The notes under the pieces are model-generated. The model had not been told where the DNA came from. It did not search any database and saw only the letters and a list, made by a program, of their open reading frames with translations. A program made the position numbers and the translations under genes. Shown here piece after piece: positions 51,373 to 61,444 of a stretch of 64,000 nt of DNA. This DNA comes from Kluyvera georgiana ATCC 51603 (lineage in GTDB: Bacteria; Pseudomonadota; Gammaproteobacteria; Enterobacterales; Enterobacteriaceae). Position 1 is the first letter of the stretch, and each line of letters opens with the position of its first letter. The stretch covers positions 1 to 64,000 of the forward strand of contig NZ_LXEU01000002.1 of NCBI RefSeq assembly GCF_001654985.1, given 5' to 3'.

Positions 51373-52043
51373 TTGCCCCACAATCTTCGGCTGTTATCTT
51401 CAATTCTTCCGCTCAGACGGCGCTTCTGCATGGTTCTGCTCCAGCTAACTGACAATCCGGCTACGCTCAGCAGGCGGTGATACTGGTCGTCATCGAACGG
51501 CATATGCCAGGCAATGGCGGCGGCGTCATACACCGAAACATCACTCAGGCGCGACACCAGCGCCAGCGGATCGTCAGTAGAAACCTTACCCGGCGCAATC
51601 ACCCGGTACAGCCAGCCCACCTTGCCGCTGCGCTGCATCTGAGAAGCCATATCACTGATAGCAAAGTGGAAATTGAGTTTAAAACACGGAGAGCGGGGCT
51701 GAGTCACCTGAATCAACGTCTCACCCCAGCGGTAAATATCACCGATAAACACGTTGTGCTCGGTCATCCCTTTCGTCGACAGGTTCTCACCAAACGCCGG
51801 GGCGCAAAACAGGGCTGCCTGTTCGGGGAATTCACGAATCAGGTCTTCATAATGTTCGCGGGGGAACTGACACAGCGCGCGGTCGGGCCCACCGTGGATT
51901 TTTTTCTCGGCCTGTTCATCACCCAACAATCCCAGCTCGGTGAGTTCCAGTTCGCCATCCATCTGGACCTTTGCAATGGCGCTTGGGCGACTGCCGTCAT
52001 AGTCGCGGATTTTGCCAATAAACACGTCTACCGGATAATGCAT
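51369..52043 (-). CDS. yiiM: MOSC-domain protein YiiM (6-N-hydroxylaminopurine resistance)
   Basis: YiiM is a molybdenum-cofactor enzyme linked in E. coli to detoxification of N-hydroxylated bases and related compounds. The 224-residue length equals E. coli. The MOSC domain shows KKIHGGPDRALCQFPREHYE, FGENLSTKGMTEHNVFIGD and the cysteine likely to bind molybdenum in TQPRSPCFKLN. The start at 52043 gives MHYPVDVFIGKIRDY. E. coli kdgT, which follows yiiM, is absent here. Confidence 0.93.
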   Translation of the reverse strand: MHYPVDVFIGKIRDYDGSRPSAIAKVQMDGELELTELGLLGDEQAEKKIHGGPDRALCQFPREHYEDLIREFPEQAALFCAPAFGENLSTKGMTEHNVFIGDIYRWGETLIQVTQPRSPCFKLNFHFAISDMASQMQRSGKVGWLYRVIAPGKVSTDDPLALVSRLSDVSVYDAAAIAWHMPFDDDQYHRLLSVAGLSVSWSRTMQKRRLSGRIEDNSRRLWGK

Positions 52044-52065
52044 CTGCTGCTCCTTACGCGGATAC

Positions 52066-52092
52066 AAAAAAAGCGAGTCATCAGACTCGCTT
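52066..52092 (-). terminator. Terminator of sodA
   Basis: AAGCGAGTC-atca-GACTCGCTT with seven T on the minus strand lies 21 bases after the sodA stop. Confidence 0.92.
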
Positions 52093-52112
52093 CTACAGAG
52101 GTGCAATGCAAA

Positions 52113-52733
52113 TTATTTTTTAGCGGCGAAACGCGCAGCTGCTTCGTCCCAGTTCACCACGTTCCAGAACTCTTTGATGTAGTCCGGGCGGCGGTTCTGG
52201 AATTTCAGGTAGTAAGCGTGTTCCCAAACGTCCAGGCCCACGATCGGGAAGCCGGAAGCGCCGGAAACGGCTTCACCCATCAGCGGGGAATCCTGGTTTG
52301 CGGTAGAAACCACCGCCAGTTTGTCGCCTTTCAGCACCAGCCACGCCCAGCCGGAGCCGAAGCGAGTTGCTGCTGCTTTTTCAAATTCAGCTTTGAAGTT
52401 GTCAACGGAACCGAAGTCACGCTCGATAGCCGCTTTCAGATCACCCTGCAGGGTGGTGCCTTTTTTCAGGCCTTTCCAGAAGAAGCTGTGGTTAGCGTGG
52501 CCGCCAGCGTTGTTACGCAGAACGGTTTTCTTGTCGGCCGGCAGTTGGTCCAGTTTCGCGATCAGTTCTTCAGCAGACAGAGAAGCGAACTCCGGCAGGC
52601 TTTCCAGCGCTGCGTTAGCGTTGTTCACGTAAGCCTGATGGTGTTTGCTGTGATGGATTTCCATCGTCTGTTTGTCGAAGTGCGGTTCCAGGGCATCGTA
52701 CGCATAAGGCAGTGACGGCAGGGTATAGCTCAT
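52113..52733 (-). CDS. sodA: Manganese superoxide dismutase
   Basis: SodA converts superoxide to oxygen and hydrogen peroxide in the cytoplasm. The 206-residue subunit equals E. coli. The Mn ligands are visible: His27 in MEIHHSKHH, His82 in [13 protein letters not shown], and Asp/His in [20 protein letters not shown]; Gln147 near [10 protein letters not shown] marks the Mn form. The start at 52733 gives [21 protein letters not shown] Fur box lies in its control region, fitting repression by iron. Confidence 0.98.
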   Translation of the reverse strand: MSYTLPSLPYAYDALEPHFDKQTMEIHHSKHHQAYVNNANAALESLPEFASLSAEELIAKLDQLPADKKTVLRNNAGGHANHSFFWKGLKKGTTLQGDLKAAIERDFGSVDNFKAEFEKAAATRFGSGWAWLVLKGDKLAVVSTANQDSPLMGEAVSGASGFPIVGLDVWEHAYYLKFQNRRPDYIKEFWNVVNWDEAAARFAAKK

Positions 52734-52808
52734 AATCATCTCCATTATTGTCGGGCGGCAAACCTGTAAACGCCGCGTAATCAGTTGGTTCATTATAGTT
52801 AATTAAAT

Positions 52809-52827
52809 GATATTGAAAATGATTATC
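52809..52827. promoter_or_regulatory. Fur box upstream of sodA
   Basis: GATATTGAAAATGATTATC matches 16 of 19 positions of the Fur consensus. It lies 76-94 bp before the sodA start, as in E. coli. Confidence 0.85.
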
Positions 52828-52930
52828 AATGCCGTAGTTTTTATAAGGTTATAACTTTAGTGGATAGCCCATTTTTTGTTAACCAGAACAGTCGATTACA
52901 CCACGTACAGCCCAGGTCAGCACCTCTCCT

Positions 52931-52964
52931 GTGAGGCGGCCTCTTGATGAAAAGGCAGCCTCAC
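52931..52964. terminator. Hairpin at the end of the mannosidase-PTS operon
   Basis: GTGAGGCGGCCTC and AAGGCAGCCTCAC can pair with about two mismatches, 9 bases after the stop of the phosphoesterase gene. There is no strong T run, so it may act as an mRNA end stabiliser. Confidence 0.5.
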
Positions 52965-52972
52965 AGCAGCGT

Positions 52973-55060
52973 TTAACGTGCTGAAATTTCTCCCGTCTCC
53001 AAATCCAGATGGAAGTTTCTGGAAGGATTACCCTGCAAATACTTGTCGATCACCGTAAAAATACTGCCAAAACGCAGACGATAGATTGTCTCAAAATCAC
53101 TGTTCGCCGTAAGCGCCGGCATCGACGCCGGTAACGACTCGGCCAGCACACGTGTAAGCAGCTGATACTGACGTAATCGCGTGGCGGAAATATCGCGCAG
53201 CGCCAGCTCATCGGCATTGCGCAGACGGTAAAAATCGACGGCGAGATCGAAGCCATTCCATTCAGAAAAATCGGCCAGCTTCATGCCCATATTTTGCGCC
53301 AGGCTTTGTGCTTTCTGTTCCGCCCGATGCCATGCAGCAGCATTTTTTTTCAGATATTGTTGACGGACATCCCGCACGGGTGGCGTGACGCCTTTAGCGC
53401 AAATGGCATGATCATCGCTAACGGGCACGCTCAATACGCTCTGAAAATCGCTATGGCTGCTTATCTGGCTTAATATCAACATCTCTGCGCCATTCAGGCT
53501 GAACAGCATCTGGCGGATATCACATGGCCACTCTTCGGGAATGAAGCGTAAACGGGTCAGTTCGGTGATATGCCAATTGGTAAAGTCATAGTAGTTCTTC
53601 GCCCCCAACACGGCCTTATTCCACAAATGCGGAGAATGAGTCATGTTCAGATGATCCCATTCCTGCTGGTAGTGTTCAAAAAGCTCATTGAAACGCGGGA
53701 CGCTGTCCAGAATAACGGTCTGCACATCAATGCGGGTGCGACTAACAAAATCGAGGATCTTATAAGCGGGTACATATGCCGCCATTGAAGGGGCCTGAAT
53801 ATTAAAAAGCAGGCTGCCGTCCGGATATTTGCGTACCCCGGTATCATTAAAATGCATATGACCGCCAACGTGTACGCCAATACCCGTTTTAGCCAGTGCA
53901 TGGCTGGTATCTTCTTTTGGCGCCCGAGCCAGCTGGAATTTTCCTTTACCAAAGATGGCTTCCAGATCCGCTGCTGCGCCGTTATCAAACTCAACCATCG
54001 GGAAATGGCTGAAAGTGACTAACATTTTATTATTCGCTCTGGCGCGCTGGGCGACGGACGTCATCCAGGCCACCGTTTGTTGCTTGTGGGTGAGCATCTT
54101 GTTGTAGCCCGCATCTCCCGAGCCCGCGAAATTATTTGCCGACTCCGGTTTGGTCGGGTCGGCGTTTTCGCGGGGGAGGTACACATTCGCATCCACCGCC
54201 ATCAGCCAGAGCCCCGGGACGGGTTCAACGAGATAACTACTGTCCGCCACCGTGAAACAGGGGCCATAGCCCGGCTGGCGATATTTTCCGCCGGTTCCCT
54301 GCGCACAAATTTCATACTGCCGCTGATGGAAGTCGCTTGCCTGTTGCGCTTTCGCATAGGAATAGCTTTTCTCATCATAGGTGGAATATGGCGTTTCCCA
54401 ATAAATATCATTCGGTTGAGGGTTCATACCAAACGGCGACATCATTTTCATAATGTATTCATAGCCGCTACTCACCATCTCTTCGCTGCAAATTGTGGGC
54501 AGCTCGGCTCCCGTTGCAATCACCGCAGTCTTGCCCCGGTAGCCTTTACACTCATGGGCTCCGGCACTAAAAATGCGCTGCGTTTTGCCACCCGCGCCAA
54601 GGAAATCCTCTTCACCGCCAGGCAGGTCAAAGGGTCGATTGGGATCGTGGTTACCCGGCGTCGCAAAAAAACGCATACCATATTTTTGCTGGTACTCTTC
54701 GAGTAGCTTCACCAGCCCCCGAATATGCACCGGTTGACCATCGTCGCTAAAGTCACCGGGTAGTGCGATCAGTTTGATGCCTTTCTTGCCCGCATCGTCC
54801 AGTGCGGCCCGCAGGGCGAAATAGTTTTCATTGAATAATCTGGTCGACGTTAGCTGGGCGTACATCGTGCGAATCATCGCATTTTGCCCGCTTTTGCTGT
54901 TTTTCAGTCCGTGGAAGGCACCGTCCTGAAATTGACCATAAACATCATGAAAATGGATATCTGGCATAAATGCCACACGATATGAATAATGCTCCGCAGC
55001 CTCAACAACAGAAGAACAGAGGAAAAACGCGGCAATATTAGCAATGAATATTTTTTTCAT
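52973..55060 (-). CDS. Exported calcineurin-like metallophosphoesterase
   Basis: A 695-residue protein with a signal peptide (MKKIFIANIAAFFLCSSVVE-AAEH) and a two-metal phosphoesterase core: FMPDIHFHD near 32, LPGDFSDDGQPVH near 103, TPGNHDPNRP near 137, SHFPMVEFD near 350 and GGHMHFND near 400. About 280 C-terminal residues form no domain I know. No lipobox was seen, so it is probably periplasmic. It is the last gene of the PTS-mannosidase operon, 15 bases after the FucP-type transporter; a role in removing phosphate from an external phosphorylated glycan is an inference. The ATG at 55060 follows AAGGTG. Confidence 0.8.
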   Translation of the reverse strand: MKKIFIANIAAFFLCSSVVEAAEHYSYRVAFMPDIHFHDVYGQFQDGAFHGLKNSKSGQNAMIRTMYAQLTSTRLFNENYFALRAALDDAGKKGIKLIALPGDFSDDGQPVHIRGLVKLLEEYQQKYGMRFFATPGNHDPNRPFDLPGGEEDFLGAGGKTQRIFSAGAHECKGYRGKTAVIATGAELPTICSEEMVSSGYEYIMKMMSPFGMNPQPNDIYWETPYSTYDEKSYSYAKAQQASDFHQRQYEICAQGTGGKYRQPGYGPCFTVADSSYLVEPVPGLWLMAVDANVYLPRENADPTKPESANNFAGSGDAGYNKMLTHKQQTVAWMTSVAQRARANNKMLVTFSHFPMVEFDNGAAADLEAIFGKGKFQLARAPKEDTSHALAKTGIGVHVGGHMHFNDTGVRKYPDGSLLFNIQAPSMAAYVPAYKILDFVSRTRIDVQTVILDSVPRFNELFEHYQQEWDHLNMTHSPHLWNKAVLGAKNYYDFTNWHITELTRLRFIPEEWPCDIRQMLFSLNGAEMLILSQISSHSDFQSVLSVPVSDDHAICAKGVTPPVRDVRQQYLKKNAAAWHRAEQKAQSLAQNMGMKLADFSEWNGFDLAVDFYRLRNADELALRDISATRLRQYQLLTRVLAESLPASMPALTANSDFETIYRLRFGSIFTVIDKYLQGNPSRNFHLDLETGEISAR

Positions 55061-55075
55061 TGGTATCACCTTAAA

Positions 55076-56257
55076 TTAATAGTTATCAACGAATTGTGTG
55101 ACTTTGACTTTGTCCTTAAGCCCGTTAATCAGTAAAAAAACATATCCCAGGGCGGGAACCAAAAAGCTAAACCTTAACCCTACTGAATCAATCGCCATCC
55201 CCTGGATAAAAGGCAGCACCCCTCCGCCAATTCCCGCCATGATCAGGCATGCAGAGATCGGCGCGGAATAGCCTTCAAGACCAGACAATGTGCGAGAGAA
55301 AATGACCGGATACATCACTGAGTTCATCAGACCTACCGCAACCAAACAGTAGCCGCCGGTACGGTTGGCAAGGACCATTGCCGCCACCGTCAACAGCATG
55401 GCTCCTGTCGTACAGAGACAAAACAGCAGCCGTACACGGCAATAACGTGCTAATAGGCCATAAAGAAAGCGTCCAGCGAGCGCTCCCCCCCAGTACAGCG
55501 CGATGAATGACGTCGCCTGAGCAAGCGAATAGCCCCCCAACGCGGCATCGTTCAGGTAGCTGATCACCGTAGTGCCAATACTGACTTCCACCCCTACATA
55601 CACAAAAATACTGCTCACTCCGGAACGGAACTGCGGGTAACGGCACAAGGTAAAAAGCGATGACGCCACACGATTTCCAACATCATGAAAATCATCGATC
55701 CTCGAGAGATAGAGGATAAGGAGTAGAGAGCTGCCGCCCAACATCAGCCCAATGTATAAAACCGAAACCAAAACGCCCGAACTCGTCAGTACCCCCGCAA
55801 GCAGGAGAGGCGCCAGCGCGGCGCCAAAAGAGTTGATGGATGAGGCAAGGCTCAGTCGCCCAGCCGCACTTCGTCCATCGCCCAGGCGATTAACATAGGG
55901 GTTTGCCACTACCTGCATGGCGGCAACCCCCATCGCCATAATAAATATGCCCGCAAGGCAGCCGACAAAAGAAGGTCGCCACAGCGATCCGGCAATAATC
56001 GCCGCGCCGCTCGCCGCCAGCCCCAAAGCCAATACCAGCGCTCGACGATAGCCAAACCGCATCATCCATTTTGCACACGGTAGGCAGACCACAAACGGTG
56101 CTAGATAAAATGCGACGTTCACCAGCATGGCGTCTCGCCAGGAAAGCAAAAACAGCTGGCGGAAAAAGGGAATCATGGCGCTATTAATTGCCGTCAGGAC
56201 TCCCCAATAAAAAAAGGCGCTGGATAGCAAAACGAATGCCTGGCGGGACTTATTCAC
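55076..56257 (-). CDS. FucP-type (FHS family) sugar:proton symporter
   Basis: A 393-residue, twelve-helix MFS transporter. The FHS hallmark (AAMQVVANPYVNRLGDGRSA, then GRLSLASSINSFGAALAPLL) at about residues 112-155 is clear; this family carries fucose, galactose, glucose and N-acetyl sugars. It begins 6 bases after the HPr-EI-IIA gene and ends 15 before the phosphoesterase. It probably takes up a free monosaccharide or small glycoside related to the PTS substrate, giving the operon a second, non-phosphorylating route. Confidence 0.8.
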   Translation of the reverse strand: MNKSRQAFVLLSSAFFYWGVLTAINSAMIPFFRQLFLLSWRDAMLVNVAFYLAPFVVCLPCAKWMMRFGYRRALVLALGLAASGAAIIAGSLWRPSFVGCLAGIFIMAMGVAAMQVVANPYVNRLGDGRSAAGRLSLASSINSFGAALAPLLLAGVLTSSGVLVSVLYIGLMLGGSSLLLILYLSRIDDFHDVGNRVASSLFTLCRYPQFRSGVSSIFVYVGVEVSIGTTVISYLNDAALGGYSLAQATSFIALYWGGALAGRFLYGLLARYCRVRLLFCLCTTGAMLLTVAAMVLANRTGGYCLVAVGLMNSVMYPVIFSRTLSGLEGYSAPISACLIMAGIGGGVLPFIQGMAIDSVGLRFSFLVPALGYVFLLINGLKDKVKVTQFVDNY

Positions 56258-56263
56258 TCTGCC

Positions 56264-58753
56264 TTACCCCGCGATTTCCTGAGCCAAAAGTTCAGCGACA
56301 TCCTGCGGTAAAGCACGGTCCAGTAGCTGCTGTCGAAATTCGGCATGCATTAACTTTCGAGCCAGTCGGGAGAAAATTTTCATGTGATCGCCTTTCTCCT
56401 GCTCGCTGACCGTTAACATGATAATCAACGACACATCGACCTCATCATTCCACGCCAACGGCTTAGTCAGCCGCATCAGCGACACGCTGCTATGGCTGAC
56501 TGCGGCTGATTTACAGTGCGGAAGCGCGATGGCGAAACCTAATGCGGTAGAGAAAATCGCCTCACGCTGCCAGATAGCGCTCTCTACCTCTGGACCTGAA
56601 ATCACCCGCTGTTCAACTTCCAGATTATCGGTCAGTACCTTGATCACCTCTGCCTTGTCGGCCACCGGGCGATCGAGCAGGATCAATGCGGGATCGACCA
56701 CGGGCTTCGCTGCCGCCGTCACCTGCTGCTTTAGCGCCATCATCACCGCCTGAGCACCGTCACTGGCCAGCGCCTGCGCAAGCTTCTGCTCGCCACTGGC
56801 AAGCGTCAGCGAGGATAAATGCGCTTTCGCCGCGGCAATGCGACTGACCGACATACTCAACTGTCGCAATCCTGCGCCCAGCAATAACGCCAGCGCCGAC
56901 GGGTCGCCACCCATCTCACCGCACAGGCTAATCGCAATACCGGCACGCTGCGCGCGCGCCGTCATCTCGGTGAGCAGCTGGAGAAACGAGGGGTCGAAAT
57001 AGTTATAGAGATGGCGCACCTGTGGGTTACCCCGGTCGCAGGCCAGAAAATACTGCGTCAGATCGTTACTGCCAATGGAGACAAAATCGATATAAGCGGC
57101 CGCTTTCTCCAGCAGGTACAGCACCGATGGTACTTCCGCCATGATGCCCAACGACCATATCCCGGTAGCGATACCTTCAGCGCGCAGCTGCGCCTCAGTC
57201 TGCTGAAACTGTTCGCGCAGCCACTTAATTTCCTCCAGCGTGGTCACCATGGGCGCCATAATATGCAGCGGCCCGGTGGCGCTCGCACGCAGCAGTGCCC
57301 GCACCTGCGTGGTGAAAACGGCGTTAAAGGCGGGATATAAACGAATCCCCCGCCAGCCGAGAAACGGATTTTCCTCCGGCGGCATATTGAGATAATCACA
57401 GGGCTTATCGCCGCCGATATCCAGCGTGCGAATCACCACTTTGCGTCCCTTCGCTTGTTGCAGAACGTGGCGATAGGCCTGATATTGCTCTTCTTCATCC
57501 GGCGGCGCCGCGCGTTCACAGAACAGCATTTCGGTACGGAACAAACCAATACCTTCCGCGCCTGCGGCAAACGCCGCTTCAGCTTCAGCAGCCAGCGCAA
57601 TATTGGCCAGTATGGCAACCGACTCGCCGTCTTGCGTCACTCCAGGACGCTGGATCAGCGGCTGTAAACGCAGATGCTGTCGCTGGCGTTTTTCCTCTTC
57701 TAATTGATACCAACGCAGAGCCTGCGCGTCCGGCGCAAGAACCACCACGCCGTAGCGCGTATCCAGCATCAGCGGTTCGTTGCTGCGAATGCGGGTAATT
57801 TCTGCCGGTTCAACGCTCAACAGCGGAATACCGAACGAGCGCGCGAGGATCACCGTGTGCGACGTTTCCCCGCCCGCCCCCATCACCACGCCTTTCAGAT
57901 GCGGGCCGCGCAGCGCCAGGAATTGACCCGGCGTGATTGGGGTTGGGCTTATCACGATGGTGTCCTGCCGCAGTACCGTCTCAGGCATCAGCGGCTGCTC
58001 ACAAAGATGTGTGGCCAAACGCAAGCCTAAATCCTGGATGTCCAACACACGTTGTTGAAGATAGCTGCTGCGGCTCTCCCGTAGCGGCGCACTCAGTTCA
58101 TCCAACGCCTGCGCTAACGCCGCAAGCGCATTACGCGCCGGGCGTTCGCTTAACAGCGCGCGTTCAAAAAGGTCATCCTCCAGCAGGTTAATGTGCGCCT
58201 GCAGCACCGTCGCGGCTTCGCCCTGCGCATGATGTAACGCATCGCGAAGTTGCATACGTACCTGCTGTAGCGCGGCCTGCAGCGCATCACGTTGCACCTC
58301 AGGCGTCGTTGCAACCTCCCGTTCAGCAAGCTGATAGAGATCCGGCGTTCCCGAATACATAGCCACGCCAAGCGCCAGTCCGCCGCTAACGCCATTACCC
58401 CGCAGAATTTCCGCCGTTGTCTGTGCCAGAAAAACCGGTAACGGCGTGTCGATTTCGTTTTGCGACGGGGGCATAGACTCGTCGCAGCTGGCGAACTCTT
58501 GCGTGATGAACTGCTGTAATGCCTGAAACGCCGCCGCCTCATCGTCACCGGTAATCACCAGTTCGCAGGGATCCTGGTACAAAATGTCAGTACCAATCAT
58601 TGCCAGCACGCTGCGCGCATCGGCCTGGCGTTCATTGCGTAAATTCACAATCTGTACGTGAGCGCCGAAAGCGTTAACACGCTGCTCCAGCGCGCTAGCT
58701 GGGCGAGCATGCAGCCCGTTTGGCAACGGGCAGGTAAAATGAATCTTCAACAC
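56264..58753 (-). CDS. PTS multiphosphoryl transfer protein (HPr-EI-IIA fusion), second copy
   Basis: An 829-residue fusion with the same order as PtsA at 9310: HPr-like domain (phospho-His in LPNGLHARPASAL near 16), enzyme I (active His in [19 protein letters not shown], then [20 protein letters not shown] and [18 protein letters not shown]) and C-terminal fructose-type IIA (His in IALPHCKSAAVSHSSV). It resembles FryA/FrwA (831-833 residues) but is clearly diverged from its neighbour 45 kb away. It lies 4 bases after the mannosidase gene and should energise the IIB and IIC of this operon independently of PtsI/PtsH. Confidence 0.9.
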   Translation of the reverse strand: MLKIHFTCPLPNGLHARPASALEQRVNAFGAHVQIVNLRNERQADARSVLAMIGTDILYQDPCELVITGDDEAAAFQALQQFITQEFASCDESMPPSQNEIDTPLPVFLAQTTAEILRGNGVSGGLALGVAMYSGTPDLYQLAEREVATTPEVQRDALQAALQQVRMQLRDALHHAQGEAATVLQAHINLLEDDLFERALLSERPARNALAALAQALDELSAPLRESRSSYLQQRVLDIQDLGLRLATHLCEQPLMPETVLRQDTIVISPTPITPGQFLALRGPHLKGVVMGAGGETSHTVILARSFGIPLLSVEPAEITRIRSNEPLMLDTRYGVVVLAPDAQALRWYQLEEEKRQRQHLRLQPLIQRPGVTQDGESVAILANIALAAEAEAAFAAGAEGIGLFRTEMLFCERAAPPDEEEQYQAYRHVLQQAKGRKVVIRTLDIGGDKPCDYLNMPPEENPFLGWRGIRLYPAFNAVFTTQVRALLRASATGPLHIMAPMVTTLEEIKWLREQFQQTEAQLRAEGIATGIWSLGIMAEVPSVLYLLEKAAAYIDFVSIGSNDLTQYFLACDRGNPQVRHLYNYFDPSFLQLLTEMTARAQRAGIAISLCGEMGGDPSALALLLGAGLRQLSMSVSRIAAAKAHLSSLTLASGEQKLAQALASDGAQAVMMALKQQVTAAAKPVVDPALILLDRPVADKAEVIKVLTDNLEVEQRVISGPEVESAIWQREAIFSTALGFAIALPHCKSAAVSHSSVSLMRLTKPLAWNDEVDVSLIIMLTVSEQEKGDHMKIFSRLARKLMHAEFRQQLLDRALPQDVAELLAQEIAG

Positions 58754-58757
58754 AACT

Positions 58758-61349
58758 TTATCCTCTTACAGCGGGCGTAATACGCCACGAGACAGGAGCA
58801 CACTGCAGAACGGTTTGCTGAGGTTGCGCTTCAGTCCGCTCATCAAGCATGACTTTATTTAGCGTGGCCTCCACCGTTGGTGCGGTACAAGGTAAGACCT
58901 GAGAGCCGGGGTTCCAGCCGCGCAAAATCAGCGCCTCTCCGCGTTCTGCTTTTTTCAGGGTGCTGAAATGTAGCGGCGTCTCCCAACTCAACAGGCTGTA
59001 ACGTGCAGGGAAGGTAAGAGAGTGCGGGTTGGTTTTAAAACGGGCCCAGCCGGAGTCGAGCCAACCCACCGGCGGCGTGCGCCAGGCTTCCACGTCGCGC
59101 CAGAAGTCCTGAGTCTCTCCCTCACACAAAGGAATAAGCGCAAAGCGGACGGTGAATTCGCCGGGAATCTGTGAATCCGGAGACGGTAGCGCCATGCCGG
59201 ACGCTCGCCCAGGCCGCCATGGCATCCCGGCGCGCCCCAGCCAGCCGACGCTGCGCAGCAGGGTAATCGCCATGACCGATGGCCGCCCTTCCGGGATCTC
59301 ATATTCACGCAGCCCGTCCGTCACAACGCTCATCCCCTGCCCGCCATCGTGCATCATCACCAGACTTTGCATTGGCCATAACGAGGCGGGCGCTTCACCC
59401 CACTGTTCCTGCTGCCAGACGTCCAGCGCAGCAGGGCGGTTGGGACGGCGAATCAAGCCAAAGGGCTGATCGGCAAAATGGCAATCGGTAAATACATCGG
59501 TTGGAATTTCGACCTGCAGGCGATGATCCTGCAGCGTGTTATTGACGCTAACCTGCACATCGAGCACCGGCCGCTGATGCGCCAACGTGATCACCATACT
59601 GACGTCCAGTCGCGTATTAAGACGCCGCTGTTGTCTGTCGGTGAGGTTACGTGGCGCGGCAATGGACCAGCTTAGCGTCAAGGTATCGGCCAACGCGCCG
59701 CGCTGCCAATCGACGCTTTGCAGCGCACCCGCACCGGTCACGCGCCAGTCATCTTCCGGCGGTGAATAGTTATAGGTGTCGCCGGCATCGCCGCCATCCA
59801 CCAGTTGAATCAGATCCTCCCAACGCTTGCCGCTGCGCTTGTCCACCAGCACGACCTTTTCCCCCTCCAGCGTCAGCCGGAGCCAGGCGTTTTCTAGCGC
59901 AGCCTCCGCCACGTCGGGCTCGTCAAAGCCCGCGGGTTCACCTTCCTGAAGGTACAACGTGAGGTAACCACAAGCGGGGAGTGCGACGGTTTCCAGCAAA
60001 ATCTCGCATTTACGGTAGAAAACGGGTTCGGCACTGTTTGAAAGCTCCTGCACAATCACCGACATATCCTGCGACGTTTCGCGCACAATCTGCCAGCGGC
60101 AAGGAACACCGTGTTCATCGACAATACGGAACGCCGAGCCGGGTAGGTACAACGTGAGCGCCGTCAGTCCATCGCGAACTGAAGGTAGTGCATTGAAAAT
60201 GATGATTTTCTTGCCATCTTGCTGAGCAGCGATCCCCTGCGCCAGCATCTGCATATTGAGCTCAAAGAGCTGGTTCGCTTTTTCCTGACCGGAGAGCAGG
60301 CGGGCTTTAACCATCGCATTCACACGGTCGGCATTGCAGCCGCCAATGCTGTCGTGCGCATGCGACTTCATCGCTTCGCGCCAGATATTTTCAACCACCT
60401 TTTGCGGATAGGGCAGACCCAGCCGCCAGACGACGCTGAGCAGCGGCTCCAACTGGCGACTGACAACGTTCTCCAGGTGGGCGTTGGCCTGTTTAATATC
60501 CATACGGGTAGAAAAAATGCCGCGATGGACACGCATATATTTCGGGCTCAACAGTTCGCCTTCAAAGGCGGCGAGCGGCGTCTGCGCCAGTGCGGCAAAG
60601 TAGCGGCTGAAGTCGCTACGCACAAAATGGTACTGCTCTTGCTGCGCGTTGAGGCGTTCCAGCATCGCGGGCACGCCATATTCAAATGGCGATTGATCGT
60701 TGCCGTTGGGCAGCAATAGCTGTGAACTACCGCTAAACGAGGCCTGCTTTTCCAGAATGGCCGATAGACGCGGCCACGCCTGCTGCGGTTCCGTCGGTAA
60801 CCATTTGGCGCAGCCATAGCCTTGTGGCAATACTGCCGCCGTCACCTCGCTGCCATCCAGGCTGCGCCAGCGAAACTCGGTCATCGGCGTGTCATACTCG
60901 CTCCAGCCACGCCAGACCACCGCGCTGTCGATCGCAAACTGCTTGAGAAACATCGGCAACTGCGCACTCTGGCCAAAAGAGTCTGGCACATAGCCCACCG
61001 CCATTCGTGGGCCAAGCGCATCACAGTCGGCCTGGCCGAGCAGCAGGTTACGGGTAATCGATTCGGCGCCAACCACCAGAAAGTCTGTCTGCGTGTACCA
61101 GGGGCCAATCAGCAGCCTCCCGCTTTTCACCAGCGCTCGTACGCGCTCACGGTTCTCTGGCGCAAACTGGAAATAATCTTCCAGTACCACCGTTTGCCCA
61201 TCAAGCATAAATGGACCTAATGATTCATCCGTTTCCAGACGATTAAGAAGATCCGCCATGAAATAATAAAGAAGAACCTGAGAATCATTCTCCGTAAAAT
61301 ACCACTCACGATCCCAGTGCGTGTGCTGAATTAAATGAACCGTTTTCAT
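58758..61349 (-). CDS. GH38 alpha-mannosidase, MngB-like
   Basis: The 863-residue cytoplasmic glycosidase resembles MngB (877 residues), which splits 2-O-(6-phospho-mannosyl)-glycerate. GH38 features are IQHTHWDREWYFTEND (metal ligands His, Asp) at the N-terminus, the nucleophile aspartate in VGYVPDSFGQSAQLP near 123, and SHAHDSIGGCNADRVN with further metal ligands near 335. There is no signal peptide, so it should act on sugar phosphates delivered by the PTS. Mannosylglycerate is possible, but here the PTS is split into separate IIB, IIC and HPr-EI-IIA proteins, unlike E. coli MngA, so the true mannoside may differ. Confidence 0.88.
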   Translation of the reverse strand: MKTVHLIQHTHWDREWYFTENDSQVLLYYFMADLLNRLETDESLGPFMLDGQTVVLEDYFQFAPENRERVRALVKSGRLLIGPWYTQTDFLVVGAESITRNLLLGQADCDALGPRMAVGYVPDSFGQSAQLPMFLKQFAIDSAVVWRGWSEYDTPMTEFRWRSLDGSEVTAAVLPQGYGCAKWLPTEPQQAWPRLSAILEKQASFSGSSQLLLPNGNDQSPFEYGVPAMLERLNAQQEQYHFVRSDFSRYFAALAQTPLAAFEGELLSPKYMRVHRGIFSTRMDIKQANAHLENVVSRQLEPLLSVVWRLGLPYPQKVVENIWREAMKSHAHDSIGGCNADRVNAMVKARLLSGQEKANQLFELNMQMLAQGIAAQQDGKKIIIFNALPSVRDGLTALTLYLPGSAFRIVDEHGVPCRWQIVRETSQDMSVIVQELSNSAEPVFYRKCEILLETVALPACGYLTLYLQEGEPAGFDEPDVAEAALENAWLRLTLEGEKVVLVDKRSGKRWEDLIQLVDGGDAGDTYNYSPPEDDWRVTGAGALQSVDWQRGALADTLTLSWSIAAPRNLTDRQQRRLNTRLDVSMVITLAHQRPVLDVQVSVNNTLQDHRLQVEIPTDVFTDCHFADQPFGLIRRPNRPAALDVWQQEQWGEAPASLWPMQSLVMMHDGGQGMSVVTDGLREYEIPEGRPSVMAITLLRSVGWLGRAGMPWRPGRASGMALPSPDSQIPGEFTVRFALIPLCEGETQDFWRDVEAWRTPPVGWLDSGWARFKTNPHSLTFPARYSLLSWETPLHFSTLKKAERGEALILRGWNPGSQVLPCTAPTVEATLNKVMLDERTEAQPQQTVLQCAPVSWRITPAVRG

Positions 61350-61444
61350 TCTCTTTATTCCTGTTTACAGGCGTGCGTATCCGGCACGGATATTTATCCG
61401 CGCTGAGCGCAGGGGAAATTAATTCAGATGCGCCGATGGCGCGT